The notes under the pieces were generated by a model. It saw nothing but the letters and a program-made list of their open reading frames with translations, was not told the DNA's origin and searched no databases. DNA of 57,811 bases from Granulicella sp. (GTDB taxonomy: Bacteria > Acidobacteriota > Terriglobia > Terriglobales > Acidobacteriaceae), in assembly GCA_027450185.1 (NCBI GenBank), contig DAIDKF010000007.1:1-57811 (forward strand), read 5' to 3'. The translations under genes were made by a program, and so were the position numbers. This document shows, one piece after another, positions 26,265 to 36,414 of the stretch (the first letter of the stretch is position 1; each line of letters begins with the position of its first letter).

Positions 26265-29261
26265 ATGGCTGACGAAACCAACGAAAATCCACTCTTCCCC
26301 GCCGACAACAATCCACCCTCGCCGCAAGACGCCAGCTCCAATGACCCGCCGCCGGCTGGTGCTCCTGGAGCGCCTGGCGCTCCGACCGGTCCCGGCGCGC
26401 TCTCCATGCTCGCGATCAACATCGAGGAGGAGATGCGGCGCAGTTATCTCGACTACTCGATGTCGGTGATCATCGGCCGGGCCCTGCCGGACGTGCGCGA
26501 CGGCCTCAAGCCCGTCCACCGGCGCATTCTGTATGGCATGCAGGAGATGGGCCTTCAGTTCAACAAGAAGTACACCAAGTCTGCCAAAGTGGTCGGCCAC
26601 GTCATGGGCAACTACCACCCGCACGGCGACTCCGCGATCTACGACACCATGGTCCGCCTGGCCCAGCCCTTCAGCCTGCGCTACCCGTTGATCGACGGCC
26701 AGGGCAACTTCGGCTCGGTCGACGGAGATCCGCCGGCCGCGATGCGCTACACCGAGTCACGTCTCACCCGCATTGCCTCCGAGATGCTCGCTGACATCGA
26801 CAACGACACCGTCGACTTCGTACCGAACTACGACGAGTCCACCAGCGAGCCCTCGGTCCTGCCGGCGCGCATTCCCAACCTCATCGTTAATGGCGGGACA
26901 GGAATTGCTGTGGGTATGGCTACGAACATTCCGCCGCACAACCTGACCGAGACGCTGAACGCGACCATTGCGCTGCTGCAAAAGGAGAAGGGTGAGATCA
27001 GGTCGGACCTCGAACTCGTGCTCCAGCACGTCAAAGGACCGGACTTCCCCACCGGAGGGTTCATCTACGGCCGCACCAACATCGCGCAGACCTACAAGAC
27101 CGGTCGCGGCCGTTTCATGATGCGTGCGAAATGCGGGCTGGAGAATATTTCGGGTGGGCGCCAGGCCATTGTCGTCACCGAGATCCCCTATCAGGTGAAC
27201 AAATCGAACCTGATCAAGCGCATCGCCGAACTGGTCAACGAAAAGGTGATCGACGACATCTCCGACGTCCGTGACGAGAGCGACCGCGACGGCATGCGTA
27301 TCGTCATCGAGCTGAAGCGCGGGGCGCAGCATGAGATCGTGCTCAACCAGCTTTACAAGAACACCTCCATGCAGGAGAGCTTCTCGATGATCTTCCTGGC
27401 TGTGCACAACGGCCAGCCGAAGGAACTGCCACTCGACCAGGCGATTTATGCCTTCATCGAGCACCGCATCGATGTGGTGCGCCGCCGCACTGCCTTCCTG
27501 CTCAACAAGGCCCGCGACCGCGAACACATCCTAGAAGGTTTGAAGGTTGCTCTCGACAACCTTCAGACCGTTGTATCAATTATCCGTCTTAGCGGTTCTC
27601 GTACAGAAGCGAGAGAGAACCTAAGAAGATGGAGCCTTTTCTCAACCACAGACAGTGGTTGGATCGAACGCCGTCGCAGCGATGCTAGGGGTTCAATCAA
27701 TGATCTCGAATTGAGGAGGCTCGTAAGTGTCGACAATAATCTAAAGACAGATGAAAAGGGCTTCATCACTCATTTCCGGTTCGGATTTCTCTACGTTGCA
27801 GAGCCTAGGTTCGTAACACAAAACGGCGACGGCCTTAGCTACCGTCAAATTGACGCGATTCTGGAGCTCCAGCTCTACCGACTGACGCAGCTTTCCGCAA
27901 AAGAACTTCTTGATGAACTGAACGCTGTCAAGAACAACATTGACGACTATGAGAGCATCCTCGCCAGCGAGAAGAAGCTGCGACGCGTGATCGTCAAAGA
28001 GCTGGAAGATATCCGCGACAAGTACGGCGACGTGCGCCGCACCACGATTCTCGATGAGAGCACCGAGCTGACGCTGGAAGACCTCATTGCAGATGAACAG
28101 GTTGCAGTAACAGTCTCCAACACCGGCTACCTGAAGCGCACACCGATCAGCATCTACCGCCAGCAGAAGCGCGGCGGAACGGGCCGGCTGGGCATGAAGA
28201 CTCGCGAAGAAGACTTCGTTGCGCAGCTCATTATTGATTCAACGCACGCGTATCTGCTGTGCTTTACGAACTCCGGCCGCATCTACTGGCTCAAGGTGTA
28301 CGAGATTCCCGACGTCGGCGCGGCAGGCAAGGGCAAGGCCATGGCCTCGCTGGTCGACCTCCAGCCGGGTGAGAAGGTGGTCACGATTCTCCCTGTCCGC
28401 GATCTCAACGAAGAGTCTAGATACGTTCTCTTCGCGACCCGCAACGGCACCGTGAAGAAGACGGCACTGAAGGACTTCTCCAACGTGATGGCGCGCGGCA
28501 TCATCGCCATCGGCATCGACAAGGACGACGAGCTCATCACGGCCCGCATCACAGACGGCGAGCAGATCATCTTCCTTGCGACGCACGACGGCATGGCCAT
28601 CCGCTTCAATGAGCAGGATCTGCGTCCGATGGGCCGCCCGGCCTTTGGAAACCGTGGCATTTCGCTTCACAAGGGAGACTACGTGATCGGCGCAGCCGTC
28701 ACGCCCTCGCCCGAAGCACGCAACAAGCAGCGCCTTGCTCTCGCAGTTGCCAAGGGGCTCAAGGACCAGGTCGAGGCCGTCCTCGACGAAGCCGGTGAGT
28801 CCGTTGCCGCCGCTCCGCTGGAATTGGCTGAGCCCGGCGAACTCTCCGCCCCCGAGCTCTCACCCGAAGCCTCTGCGAAGCTCCAGAAGCTGGACGAGCA
28901 GCTAGGGCTGACCCCATGCCTGATCCTCTCGGTCTCTGAGAACGGCTACGGCAAGCGCACGGATGTGGACGCCTACCGGCTGCAGACACGCGGCGGCAAG
29001 GGCGTCATCAACATGCGCACCACACCCAAGATCGGCAAGGTGAACAGCATCAATCTGGTCGACGACACGACCGAGATGATGGTGATCAGCCAGTTCGGCA
29101 AGATCATCCGCATCGACACCAAATCGGTGCGCGCCGCCGGCCGAGCCACCATGGGCGTTAAGCTGCTGGACCTCGAAGCCGACGACAAGGTCGCCAGTGC
29201 CACCATCATCCCGCCTGAGGACCCCAAGGTCCCCACTGAGAACGGAGCACTGCTGCAATAA
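26265..29261 (+). CDS. gyrA: DNA gyrase subunit A, with a large atypical insert
   Basis: 998 residues, longer than usual (~820-900). The N-terminal extension (~45 Pro/Ala/Gly-rich residues) precedes '[16 protein letters not shown]', and the catalytic tyrosine is in '[10 protein letters not shown]'. The C-terminal DNA-wrapping domain has GyrA-box-like 'QKRGGTG' and 'QTRGGKG'. Between '[11 protein letters not shown]' and '[15 protein letters not shown]' (about residues 448-522) lies an insert of roughly 65 residues relative to short GyrA forms. Its DNA (27601-27840) is 48% GC by hand count, with AGA, CTA and AGG codons unlike the flanks. A second Glu/Ala/Pro-rich insert sits at about residues 825-885. 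The reading frame is uninterrupted. GGAGG lies 6 bp before the ATG. Confidence 0.96.
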   Translation: MADETNENPLFPADNNPPSPQDASSNDPPPAGAPGAPGAPTGPGALSMLAINIEEEMRRSYLDYSMSVIIGRALPDVRDGLKPVHRRILYGMQEMGLQFNKKYTKSAKVVGHVMGNYHPHGDSAIYDTMVRLAQPFSLRYPLIDGQGNFGSVDGDPPAAMRYTESRLTRIASEMLADIDNDTVDFVPNYDESTSEPSVLPARIPNLIVNGGTGIAVGMATNIPPHNLTETLNATIALLQKEKGEIRSDLELVLQHVKGPDFPTGGFIYGRTNIAQTYKTGRGRFMMRAKCGLENISGGRQAIVVTEIPYQVNKSNLIKRIAELVNEKVIDDISDVRDESDRDGMRIVIELKRGAQHEIVLNQLYKNTSMQESFSMIFLAVHNGQPKELPLDQAIYAFIEHRIDVVRRRTAFLLNKARDREHILEGLKVALDNLQTVVSIIRLSGSRTEARENLRRWSLFSTTDSGWIERRRSDARGSINDLELRRLVSVDNNLKTDEKGFITHFRFGFLYVAEPRFVTQNGDGLSYRQIDAILELQLYRLTQLSAKELLDELNAVKNNIDDYESILASEKKLRRVIVKELEDIRDKYGDVRRTTILDESTELTLEDLIADEQVAVTVSNTGYLKRTPISIYRQQKRGGTGRLGMKTREEDFVAQLIIDSTHAYLLCFTNSGRIYWLKVYEIPDVGAAGKGKAMASLVDLQPGEKVVTILPVRDLNEESRYVLFATRNGTVKKTALKDFSNVMARGIIAIGIDKDDELITARITDGEQIIFLATHDGMAIRFNEQDLRPMGRPAFGNRGISLHKGDYVIGAAVTPSPEARNKQRLALAVAKGLKDQVEAVLDEAGESVAAAPLELAEPGELSAPELSPEASAKLQKLDEQLGLTPCLILSVSENGYGKRTDVDAYRLQTRGGKGVINMRTTPKIGKVNSINLVDDTTEMMVISQFGKIIRIDTKSVRAAGRATMGVKLLDLEADDKVASATIIPPEDPKVPTENGALLQ

Positions 29262-29324
29262 CCGCTGCGTGCTGGGTTGGCTGAACTGTTGGTCTGAGAA
29301 CTCAGGCCAGAATGAATACGCAAA

Positions 29325-29356
29325 AGGGCGCGAGCATCAACTCGCGCTCTTTTTTT
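29325..29356 (+). terminator. Intrinsic terminator after gyrA
   Basis: AGGGCGCGAG (29325-29334) pairs with CTCGCGCTCT (29341-29350) with one G-U pair and a 6-base loop, followed by a run of Ts. It lies 64 bp after the gyrA stop. Confidence 0.88.
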
Positions 29357-29521
29357 GCGCGCCTGCTGCGCCGTCTCATCGCTGGAACTACCTGGCACCG
29401 ACGAAACCGGTACTCGGAGCTTGCCATCAAGGCGTTGCAGCGGATGTAGCGGGGTGTTCTGGGTCAATGCGATCAGCGCTGTGGTAGAGTAATTTCTGTT
29501 CTCCGAGGTGTTTAGTTCGCG

Positions 29522-30313
29522 ATGCGAATCAATCCAAACCATCCGATTCTCTTCGATCTTTCCAGCCAGTGCGCTGTGGTCGTGGGTGGAACCTCCGGGC
29601 TGGGGCGAGAGATTGCGCTGGGGCTGGCCCGTGCAGGAGCGGATGTCGTTGCCAGTTCGCGGCGTAGCGATCAGGTGGAAGAAGTAGCCGCGGCTATAGA
29701 AGCGGAGGGACGCCGCACCCTTCGCGTCACCTCCGATGTGGTGCAGCGTGCGACGCTGGAGACCCTGCATGCGCGGGTGCTCGAGGAGTTTGGCCGCGTC
29801 GATATTCTGGTCAACGCTGCCGGAATCACCGCCAGACTGCCGACCATCGATTGCCCGGAAGAGACCTGGCAGCGCATCTTCGATACGAATCTTACTGGGA
29901 CATTGCGTGCTTGTCAGATCTTCGGCAAAACGATGCTTGAGCAGGGTCGCGGAAGCATCGTGAACATTGCCTCGCTCTCAAGCTTCGTAGCGTTTCATGA
30001 GGTGGCGGCGTATGGGGCGAGCAAGGCAGGCGTTGCTGCCCTGACGCGATCGCTGGCGGTGGAGTTTGCGCCGAGAAACGTTCGCGTCAATGCGATTGCG
30101 CCCGGAATCTTTCCGACGGCGCTCAACCAGGAGCTGCTGTTCACCACGGAACGCGGGAAAGAAGAGATTCTGCGTACGCCAATGGCTCGGTTTGGGCGTC
30201 TGGAGGAGGTTGCAGGGGCGGCAATATTTCTAGCGTCGGCCGCTGCCTCCTTTGTTACGGGAGAGATTCTTACTGTCGATGGTGGATATCTTGCCAGCGG
30301 GGTGAATCAATAA
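29522..30313 (+). CDS. SDR-family NAD(P)-dependent oxidoreductase, gluconate 5-dehydrogenase/KduD-like
   Basis: 263 residues of classical short-chain dehydrogenase: the cofactor loop 'GGTSGLG' (first Gly replaces the usual Thr), 'NAAG' in 'LVNAAGITAR', the active site 'YGASK' with the preceding 'SLSS', and 'RVNAIAPG'. Overall resemblance is closest to gluconate 5-dehydrogenase and 2-deoxy-3-ketogluconate dehydrogenases; the exact substrate is inference. The ROK regulator 50 bp downstream fits a sugar or sugar-acid pathway. Confidence 0.88.
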   Translation: MRINPNHPILFDLSSQCAVVVGGTSGLGREIALGLARAGADVVASSRRSDQVEEVAAAIEAEGRRTLRVTSDVVQRATLETLHARVLEEFGRVDILVNAAGITARLPTIDCPEETWQRIFDTNLTGTLRACQIFGKTMLEQGRGSIVNIASLSSFVAFHEVAAYGASKAGVAALTRSLAVEFAPRNVRVNAIAPGIFPTALNQELLFTTERGKEEILRTPMARFGRLEEVAGAAIFLASAAASFVTGEILTVDGGYLASGVNQ

Positions 30314-30363
30314 TCGTGCTGGCGAGACTAGAATAACGGCAACTCGCGGGTCGAGGGGTTTGC

Positions 30364-31626
30364 GTGGCGAAGCAGGGCAGAGAGTTCAGCGGTATGCGAC
30401 GTGTCGACCTGGCTTACGCGCAGGTGGCATCGAGCGAAGTCGCGCGAGACATGAATCGCGATGTCGTGCTGGAGTTGATTCGGGCGCGGCAGCCGGTGTC
30501 GCGAGCTGATCTGGCGCGGCTTTCGGGGTTGCAGCGGAGCACAGTCTCGGAGATCGTCGAAGACCTGATGAGCGAGGAGTGGGTGCGCGAGGGCTCGGTG
30601 GCGCGAAGACCGAGAGGACGCCGCCCAACGATGCTAGGCCTCAACGAAGACCTGGTGATCCTGGTGGCGGATGTACGCCCAAGGCAGGCAATCGTTGCGG
30701 TAGTGGATCTGAACGGGCATTTTCTTTCGCGCGATGTGGCGACGATCATTTCGAATCCCCAGCGGGCGATCGAAAATATCGTAGGCTCGATGCAGCGGTT
30801 GCGAGAGAAGCATCCAGGCAAGTCGTTTGAAGGCATTGGCATCAGCCTTCCGGGCCGCGTGGATCCAGAGACACAACGTTTAATCTTCGCTCCAAACCTG
30901 AAGTGGTCCGACATCGATATACGCAGCACGGTGGCGGAGGCCATGGGGTTGAAGGTGGAGATGGACAACGCGGCCAACGCATGGCTGCTCTCCGAGATGT
31001 GGTTTGGCAAGATGGATGGGGTGCGGAACGCGGTTCTGGTGACGATTGCGGAGGGCGTGGGCACCGGCTCGATCGCCAACGGCCAACCGATCTACGGCAT
31101 GAACGGCATGGCTGGCGAGTTCGGTCATATGGTGCTGGATCCTTCCGGGCCGCAGTGCGCCTGCGGTGCGCGCGGCTGCTGGGAGACGTTTGCTTCGTCC
31201 AATGCGGCATTGCGTTTTTTTGCGGCACGCAGGAAGGGCAACGCAGACGTGTCCATTGCGGAACTGCATGCCCTGGCCGAGGAGGGGGACAGGGATGCGA
31301 TTGCCGCACTGACGGAACAAGCAAAGAATATCGGACGCGGACTGCGCCTGGTGACCGCGGCGTTATCGCCGGAACTGATCTTTATTGCAGGCGATATTAC
31401 GGTGGTGTGGGGGCTGGTGGGACCTGTGATCGAGGCGGAGATGAAGTCCACGATGCTGGCGGGCAGTGCGCCACGCCTGGCACCTTCCGAGGAGGGAGGG
31501 CTGGCACGGTTGCGCGGTGCGGCGGCTCTGGTGCTGCAGCGCCACTCCGGTGATCGCCATGCGCGCAGTATGCCAGGACAGTCTCGCACGACCAAGCCCG
31601 GGGGCAGGAAGAAGGCTGCGAAGTAG
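30364..31626 (+). CDS. ROK-family transcriptional regulator
   Basis: 420 residues. An N-terminal winged helix ('SRADLARLSGLQRSTVSEIV') is followed by a ROK domain with 'GIGISLPGRVD', the zinc motif 'CACGARGCWETFAS' and an ATPase/kinase-like fold. Because of the DNA-binding domain it is probably an NagC/XylR/Mlc-type regulator rather than a kinase. Starts at GTG with GAGGGG 6 bp upstream. It follows the SDR gene by 50 bp on the same strand, so it may control that gene and sense its sugar. Confidence 0.9.
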   Translation: MAKQGREFSGMRRVDLAYAQVASSEVARDMNRDVVLELIRARQPVSRADLARLSGLQRSTVSEIVEDLMSEEWVREGSVARRPRGRRPTMLGLNEDLVILVADVRPRQAIVAVVDLNGHFLSRDVATIISNPQRAIENIVGSMQRLREKHPGKSFEGIGISLPGRVDPETQRLIFAPNLKWSDIDIRSTVAEAMGLKVEMDNAANAWLLSEMWFGKMDGVRNAVLVTIAEGVGTGSIANGQPIYGMNGMAGEFGHMVLDPSGPQCACGARGCWETFASSNAALRFFAARRKGNADVSIAELHALAEEGDRDAIAALTEQAKNIGRGLRLVTAALSPELIFIAGDITVVWGLVGPVIEAEMKSTMLAGSAPRLAPSEEGGLARLRGAAALVLQRHSGDRHARSMPGQSRTTKPGGRKKAAK

Positions 31627-31910
31627 CTCCCGTTTCCATCGTGGAGCGGGCGGTGATGGCGGAAGTATGCTGCATAGCCGCGAGCCAAGGGTTACACGAG
31701 ACTCCTGTTTTGGATTTACTAGTGGTATCGAACTAATTCGTATGCCACGGATGGGTCAAGGTTGGGATCGATGCGCCGTTTGCTGCACCGGCAGAGCCAG
31801 ATGACCTACACGATGAATCCTCAAACTGTGGGTCCTGGCTACGTGATTTGCATCACAGTCAGTCGGCCACCGCAAGCGTAGAAGGAGCGTAGGTTCGGGG
31901 GGGACCCAAC

Positions 31911-33251
31911 ATGCTCTTTGAAGACCGTGCGGATGCTGGGCGCCAACTTGCAAGGCGGCTGGAGAACTTCGCTCATCGCCCCAATGTGATCGTGCTCGGA
32001 GTGCCGCGGGGTGGGGTCTCGGTAGCCTTTGAGGTTGCGGCTGCGCTGCGGACGCCGCTGGATGTATTCCTTTCGCGAAAGCTGGGCGTGCCGGGCCATG
32101 CAGAGCTGGCGTTCGGTGCAATCTCTGCCGGCGATGGGCGGTATCTGGATGAGGAGATCGTCCGCGCTGGGGGCATCTCGCACGCGCAGATCGAACGCGT
32201 CACCGCGGAGGTGAAGCTGGAACTGGACCGCCGAGCCAAACTCTATCGCGGCGACAGGCCACCACTGCAGGTGGCGGGCAAGACGGTGATCCTGGTCGAT
32301 GATGGGATTGCGACCGGAGCCAGTGTGTATGCGGCGATCCAGGCGCTGCGGCAGATGAAGCCCTTCGCTCTGGTGCTGGCGGTACCGGTGGCTCCGCCGT
32401 CGACGGCGGCGTGGCTCAAAAGGTTCGTCGATGAGGTCATCTGCCTCGACTTGCCGGACCCGTTTTATGCGGTGGGGGCGTTCTACAGGAACTTTGCGCA
32501 GGTCGAGGACGCTGAGGTCATCGATCTGCTGCGACGCTCGGAACAGACTGACGAGGTCACGATCGACCTGGGCAAGGTGAAGCTGATAGGCACACTGGAC
32601 ATACCGCCGGACGCACATGGTGTGGTGGTGTTTGCGCATGGAAGCGGGAGCAGCCGCAACAGTCCTCGCAATCTGGCGGTGGCCCACATGCTGCAAGCAC
32701 AAGGAATGGCTACGCTGCTCTTTGATCTGCTCACGCAAGCCGAAGAGGCCCACGACTTTAGAATGGAGCGCCACGCCATGCCGTTCAGGTTCAACATTGC
32801 GCTGCTGGCCGAGCGACTGGTGGGCGCCACCAAGTGGGTGCTGCAGCAGCCGCGGGTGGGCCAGCTTCCGATTGGCTACTTCGGCGCCAGCACAGGCGCT
32901 GGGGCGGCGCTGGTGGCGGCGGCACAGTTACAGGATAGGGTTGCAGCAGTGGTCTCGCGCGGAGGCAGACCGGACCTCGCCGAGGACGCGCTGGCCAAGG
33001 TTCGTGCTCCGGTGCTGTTGCTGGTGGGCTCGGAAGACACGGCGGTGATCGCGCTCAACCAAGAGGCGCTGGACCAACTGCGCTGCACACACAAGCTCCT
33101 TGTCCTCATTCCCGGAGCGACGCACTTGTTCGAAGAGGCAGGGACGCTGGAGCGAGTGGCCCACGCCGCAACCGACTGGTTTGAGCGCTTTATGCCAGGA
33201 AATCGCACTGGTGCCGCCATATCCCTTCACGATGCTTTAGCCAAAGGCTAA
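31911..33251 (+). CDS. Phosphoribosyltransferase-alpha/beta-hydrolase fusion protein
   Basis: 446 residues. Residues 1-210 form a type I phosphoribosyltransferase domain with PRPP loop 'VDDGIATG' (129-136). Residues about 220-435 form a dienelactone-hydrolase-like alpha/beta hydrolase with nucleophile S327 in 'GASTG', D376 and H405 as likely triad. Both active sites look intact. A GGGGGGA ribosome-binding site precedes the ATG. The erythromycin-esterase-like gene starts 59 bp downstream; the two families are often neighbours in bacterial genomes, which suggests a shared pathway. The substrate of either domain is unknown; the order and spacing argue against a simple purine-salvage role. Confidence 0.9.
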   Translation: MLFEDRADAGRQLARRLENFAHRPNVIVLGVPRGGVSVAFEVAAALRTPLDVFLSRKLGVPGHAELAFGAISAGDGRYLDEEIVRAGGISHAQIERVTAEVKLELDRRAKLYRGDRPPLQVAGKTVILVDDGIATGASVYAAIQALRQMKPFALVLAVPVAPPSTAAWLKRFVDEVICLDLPDPFYAVGAFYRNFAQVEDAEVIDLLRRSEQTDEVTIDLGKVKLIGTLDIPPDAHGVVVFAHGSGSSRNSPRNLAVAHMLQAQGMATLLFDLLTQAEEAHDFRMERHAMPFRFNIALLAERLVGATKWVLQQPRVGQLPIGYFGASTGAGAALVAAAQLQDRVAAVVSRGGRPDLAEDALAKVRAPVLLLVGSEDTAVIALNQEALDQLRCTHKLLVLIPGATHLFEEAGTLERVAHAATDWFERFMPGNRTGAAISLHDALAKG

Positions 33252-33310
33252 TCGCATCGATCATGCCACGCGAGATGGCCCTTCGGTTGACACATTCCCC
33301 GGAGTTTTCC

Positions 33311-34654
33311 ATGCAATCTTCTACTGCACTTCCGCTCACCGAGATCATCCGCAACGCCGCTCATCCTTTGACCGGCGTGAGCGGCGACTACGATTCGTTG
33401 CTCGAACTGGTTGGAGACGCACGCATCGTGCTGCTGGGCGAGGCGTCGCACGGTACCCACGAGTTTTATCGCGAGCGTGCGGCGATCACCAAGCGCCTCA
33501 TTCGTGAGAAGGGGTTCAACGCCGTCGCGCTGGAGGCGGACTGGCCGGATGCCTATCGCGTGCATCGTTACGTGCAGGGCGACAACACCGACGCCGATGC
33601 CAGCCAGGCACTGAATGGATTCAAACGCTTCCCAGCGTGGATGTGGCGCAATGCGGATGTGCTGGATTTCGTCGGCTGGATGCGGTCACACAATGACGCG
33701 GTGGACCCGGTGCGGCGCGTCGGCATCTTTGGGATGGACCTCTACAGCATGCATGCTTCGATTGAGCGCGTGCTCCACTATCTCGACGCGGTGGACCCGG
33801 CGGCGGCCCACAGGGCGCGCGTGCGCTATGGCTGCTTCGACACCTTCGGAGGCGATCCTCAAGCCTATGGCCACTTCACAAGTCTCGGGCTCGAGCCTTC
33901 CTGCGAGGACGAGGCGGTGGAACAGTTGATTGAGCTGCAGCATCACTCGCTGCGCTATTCGCGGATCGATGGACTCACCGGCATGGAACGCTTCTTCGAC
34001 GCCGAGCAGAATGCAGCCGTGGTCCGTGACGCAGAGGAGTACTACCGCGCCATGTTTCAGCGCACGGTTTCGTCGTGGAACCTTCGCGATCGGCACATGG
34101 TCGATACGCTCAATGCACTGGTCGGTTATCTCGACCGGCTCCAGCCTCCGGCAAAGGTGGTTGTGTGGGCGCACAACTCGCATGTGGGCGACGCGCGCGC
34201 CACCCAGATGGGCCATGCCGGCGAGTGGAACATAGGGCAACTGGTGCGACAACTGTATGGCAATGCGTGCCGGTCGATTGGCTTCACCACCTACACAGGA
34301 ACTGTCACTGCGGCTTCCGGATGGGACAGCCCGGCAGAGCGTAAGATCGTCCGGCCCGCACGTCCGGACAGCTTCGAAGGTCTATTCCACAGAGTAGGCC
34401 TGCCTGCGTTTTCGCTGCGGCTAGGCGAGCACTCGCACGCAGGGTACCGGCTGCGCGAGTCGATGTTGGAGCGCGCCATCGGTGTCGTCTACCTGCCCGC
34501 CTCTGAGCTTGCCAGCCATTATTTTCTCGCCAGCCTCTCGGACCAGTTCGACGCTGTTCTCCACTTCGATGAGACGCGGGCGGTGGAACCGTTGGAACCG
34601 GTCAGCTCTGGAGACGATGGCGAGCCCGCGGAGACATTTCCATCTGGAATCTAG
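33311..34654 (+). CDS. Erythromycin esterase (Ere)-like family protein
   Basis: 447 residues. The family hallmark 'GEASHGTHEFYRERA' (catalytic His and Glu) is at about residue 40, followed by 'VALEADWPDAYRVHRYV', 'GMDLYS' and 'VVWAHNSHVGDARAT'. True macrolide esterases belong to this family, but most members, like this one beside a PRTase-hydrolase gene, are of unknown substrate; resistance should not be assumed. GGAG lies 6 bp before the ATG at 33311; an upstream in-frame ATG at 33263 has no support. Confidence 0.88.
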   Translation: MQSSTALPLTEIIRNAAHPLTGVSGDYDSLLELVGDARIVLLGEASHGTHEFYRERAAITKRLIREKGFNAVALEADWPDAYRVHRYVQGDNTDADASQALNGFKRFPAWMWRNADVLDFVGWMRSHNDAVDPVRRVGIFGMDLYSMHASIERVLHYLDAVDPAAAHRARVRYGCFDTFGGDPQAYGHFTSLGLEPSCEDEAVEQLIELQHHSLRYSRIDGLTGMERFFDAEQNAAVVRDAEEYYRAMFQRTVSSWNLRDRHMVDTLNALVGYLDRLQPPAKVVVWAHNSHVGDARATQMGHAGEWNIGQLVRQLYGNACRSIGFTTYTGTVTAASGWDSPAERKIVRPARPDSFEGLFHRVGLPAFSLRLGEHSHAGYRLRESMLERAIGVVYLPASELASHYFLASLSDQFDAVLHFDETRAVEPLEPVSSGDDGEPAETFPSGI

Positions 34655-34679
34655 AGGTACTACGGTCGATCGCTGTTGG

Positions 34680-36224
34680 TTACCGACGCGTTGTAGCCCG
34701 TATCAATGGCTGCGGCTGCGCCTTCGACGACGCAGGCAGCAACGGCTCCGCTTTCAGCTTCTCGAAGACGTGGGCGAGTTTCTTCACACCGGTGCGGATT
34801 TCCTTCTCCTGCACGGCCGCAAAACCTATCTGAAGGCCTTCTGGAACCGACGCCGTATGGCAGTAGCGGCTGAGCGCAACGACGTCGATCTCTTCCGTTG
34901 CCGCGCGCTGCGCCACGAGTTCAGCGGGTACATCCACGAGCAGGCGGCCGATGGTCTGTAGCCCCGCCTCAATGTTCGAGATCTCGAGATAGTCGCCGAG
35001 GTGCTGCTGCGCGCACTCCAGCAGGAGTTGAAAGCGCTCCTCGTAGATCTTGCGCATGCGCCGCAGATGACGGCCCAGGTGCCCCTGATCGATGAAATCG
35101 CACAACGCGGCCTGGTCCAGCAGCGAGTGGTGCCGCGTCGTCATCGCTTTGGTGCAGGTGAAGACATCGACCAGACTGCGAGGCACCACCAGGTAGCCCA
35201 GCCGCAGCGATGGAAACATGACCTTGTTGAAGCTGCCGCAGAAGATCACCTTGCCGCCGCGGTCCAGGCCCTGCATCGCCGGGAGCGGACGACCGGAGAA
35301 CCGGAATTCGCTGTCGTAGTCATCTTCGAAGATGGGTGTGTCATACTTCTTCGCCCATGCCAGCAGTTGCAGCCGCCGCTGCAGACTCATGGTCATCCCC
35401 ATGGGATATTGATGCCCGGGTGTCACGTACGCCAGGTGGCAACCGCGAAAGTCCACCTCTCTGGGAGCCGCGCCCTCAGCATCCAGAGGAACCGCGACGA
35501 TGCGCGCCCCAGCCGCATGCAGCAAGGTGTATGCACCCTGATAGCCTGGGTCTTCGACCAGCACCTTGTCCCCAGGATTGAGCAGCAGCCGAGTGGCGAG
35601 ATCCAACCCCTCCTGCACGCCGGAGACAATGATGATCTGCTCTGCCGAGCAGTTCACGCCGCGTGAGGTATGCGCGTAGTTGGCCACGGCCTGCCGCAGC
35701 GGGAGATATCCCTGCGCCTCGCAACCAAGCAGGTTGCGAGTTGACGCAGAGCGCAGTCGGCGCGCGGAGACCTGTGCCCACAGCGTGGTTGGGAACATAT
35801 CCAGAGCCGGAAGATTCGTGCGGAAGGCGCGGTTCTCCGGCTTGACGAACAATGAGAACGGACGAACACGCGCGCCAAACGCGGAGAGATGCGGCCCCTT
35901 GGGCGCCCGCCCGTTGGCCTCCTGCTCAGACATCTCCTGCGCTGGCAACAGATGTTCGGGCAGAATGCGGGATACGTAGGTCCCGGAGCCTCTGCGGGGT
36001 TCGAGATAGCCCTCGCCCTGTAACTCGTCCAGTGCCGCAAGAATCGTTCCGCGAGAGAGTTGATACTGGCGAGCAAACTCGCGACTGGCCGGAAGCTTCG
36101 ACCCCGGAGTGATGCGGCCGTTCAGTATCTCAGAACGAAGCGCGTCTCGCAGCCAGTGGAATGAAGGCGTGCCCTCCGGTCGCGGCGGAAGGATCAACTC
36201 GAAGCTCGATGCGTGACGCGTCAT
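34680..36224 (-). CDS. MocR/GabR-type transcriptional regulator with aminotransferase domain
   Basis: 514 residues. An N-terminal GntR-like winged helix ('DALRSEILNGRITPGSKLPASREFARQY', 'LSRGTILAAL') is joined to a class I aminotransferase-like domain with the PLP lysine K334 in 'GSFNKVMFPSLRLGY' and the 'EDDYDSEFRF' segment. Such proteins sense PLP or amino-acid/amine ligands rather than catalyse. The start at 36224 has GGGGAGG upstream; the open frame extends 13 codons further. It is divergent from the TPR gene, and MocR proteins often regulate the divergent gene, but no PLP or GABA gene is nearby. Confidence 0.9.
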   Translation of the reverse strand: MTRHASSFELILPPRPEGTPSFHWLRDALRSEILNGRITPGSKLPASREFARQYQLSRGTILAALDELQGEGYLEPRRGSGTYVSRILPEHLLPAQEMSEQEANGRAPKGPHLSAFGARVRPFSLFVKPENRAFRTNLPALDMFPTTLWAQVSARRLRSASTRNLLGCEAQGYLPLRQAVANYAHTSRGVNCSAEQIIIVSGVQEGLDLATRLLLNPGDKVLVEDPGYQGAYTLLHAAGARIVAVPLDAEGAAPREVDFRGCHLAYVTPGHQYPMGMTMSLQRRLQLLAWAKKYDTPIFEDDYDSEFRFSGRPLPAMQGLDRGGKVIFCGSFNKVMFPSLRLGYLVVPRSLVDVFTCTKAMTTRHHSLLDQAALCDFIDQGHLGRHLRRMRKIYEERFQLLLECAQQHLGDYLEISNIEAGLQTIGRLLVDVPAELVAQRAATEEIDVVALSRYCHTASVPEGLQIGFAAVQEKEIRTGVKKLAHVFEKLKAEPLLPASSKAQPQPLIRATTRR

Positions 36225-36414
36225 GCCGCCTCCCCGTCCACAGTATGACTCGAACAAATCCATCGGCCGAACTCAAAGTGGTCTGGTGACTTACGCCTAA
36301 GTGGGCCTTTTCAATCGAACCAATTGGGGCCATCCTAAAGCCTTGATCCCTTCCGGGTCTAGCAGGCGCTACAGGCTCGAACCTCAGGACCCTGGTATCG
36401 ATCGGGAGGTTGCC

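Noticed and set aside
27601-27840. Group I intron or intein in gyrA
   Set aside because: The insert is continuously open, has no intein splice-junction residues (Cys/Ser start, His-Asn end) and no recognised catalytic intron core; retained only as an atypical coding insert.
33311-34654. Erythromycin-resistance determinant
   Set aside because: Family membership alone does not show macrolide esterase activity; context is a chromosomal PRTase-hydrolase pair, not a resistance element.
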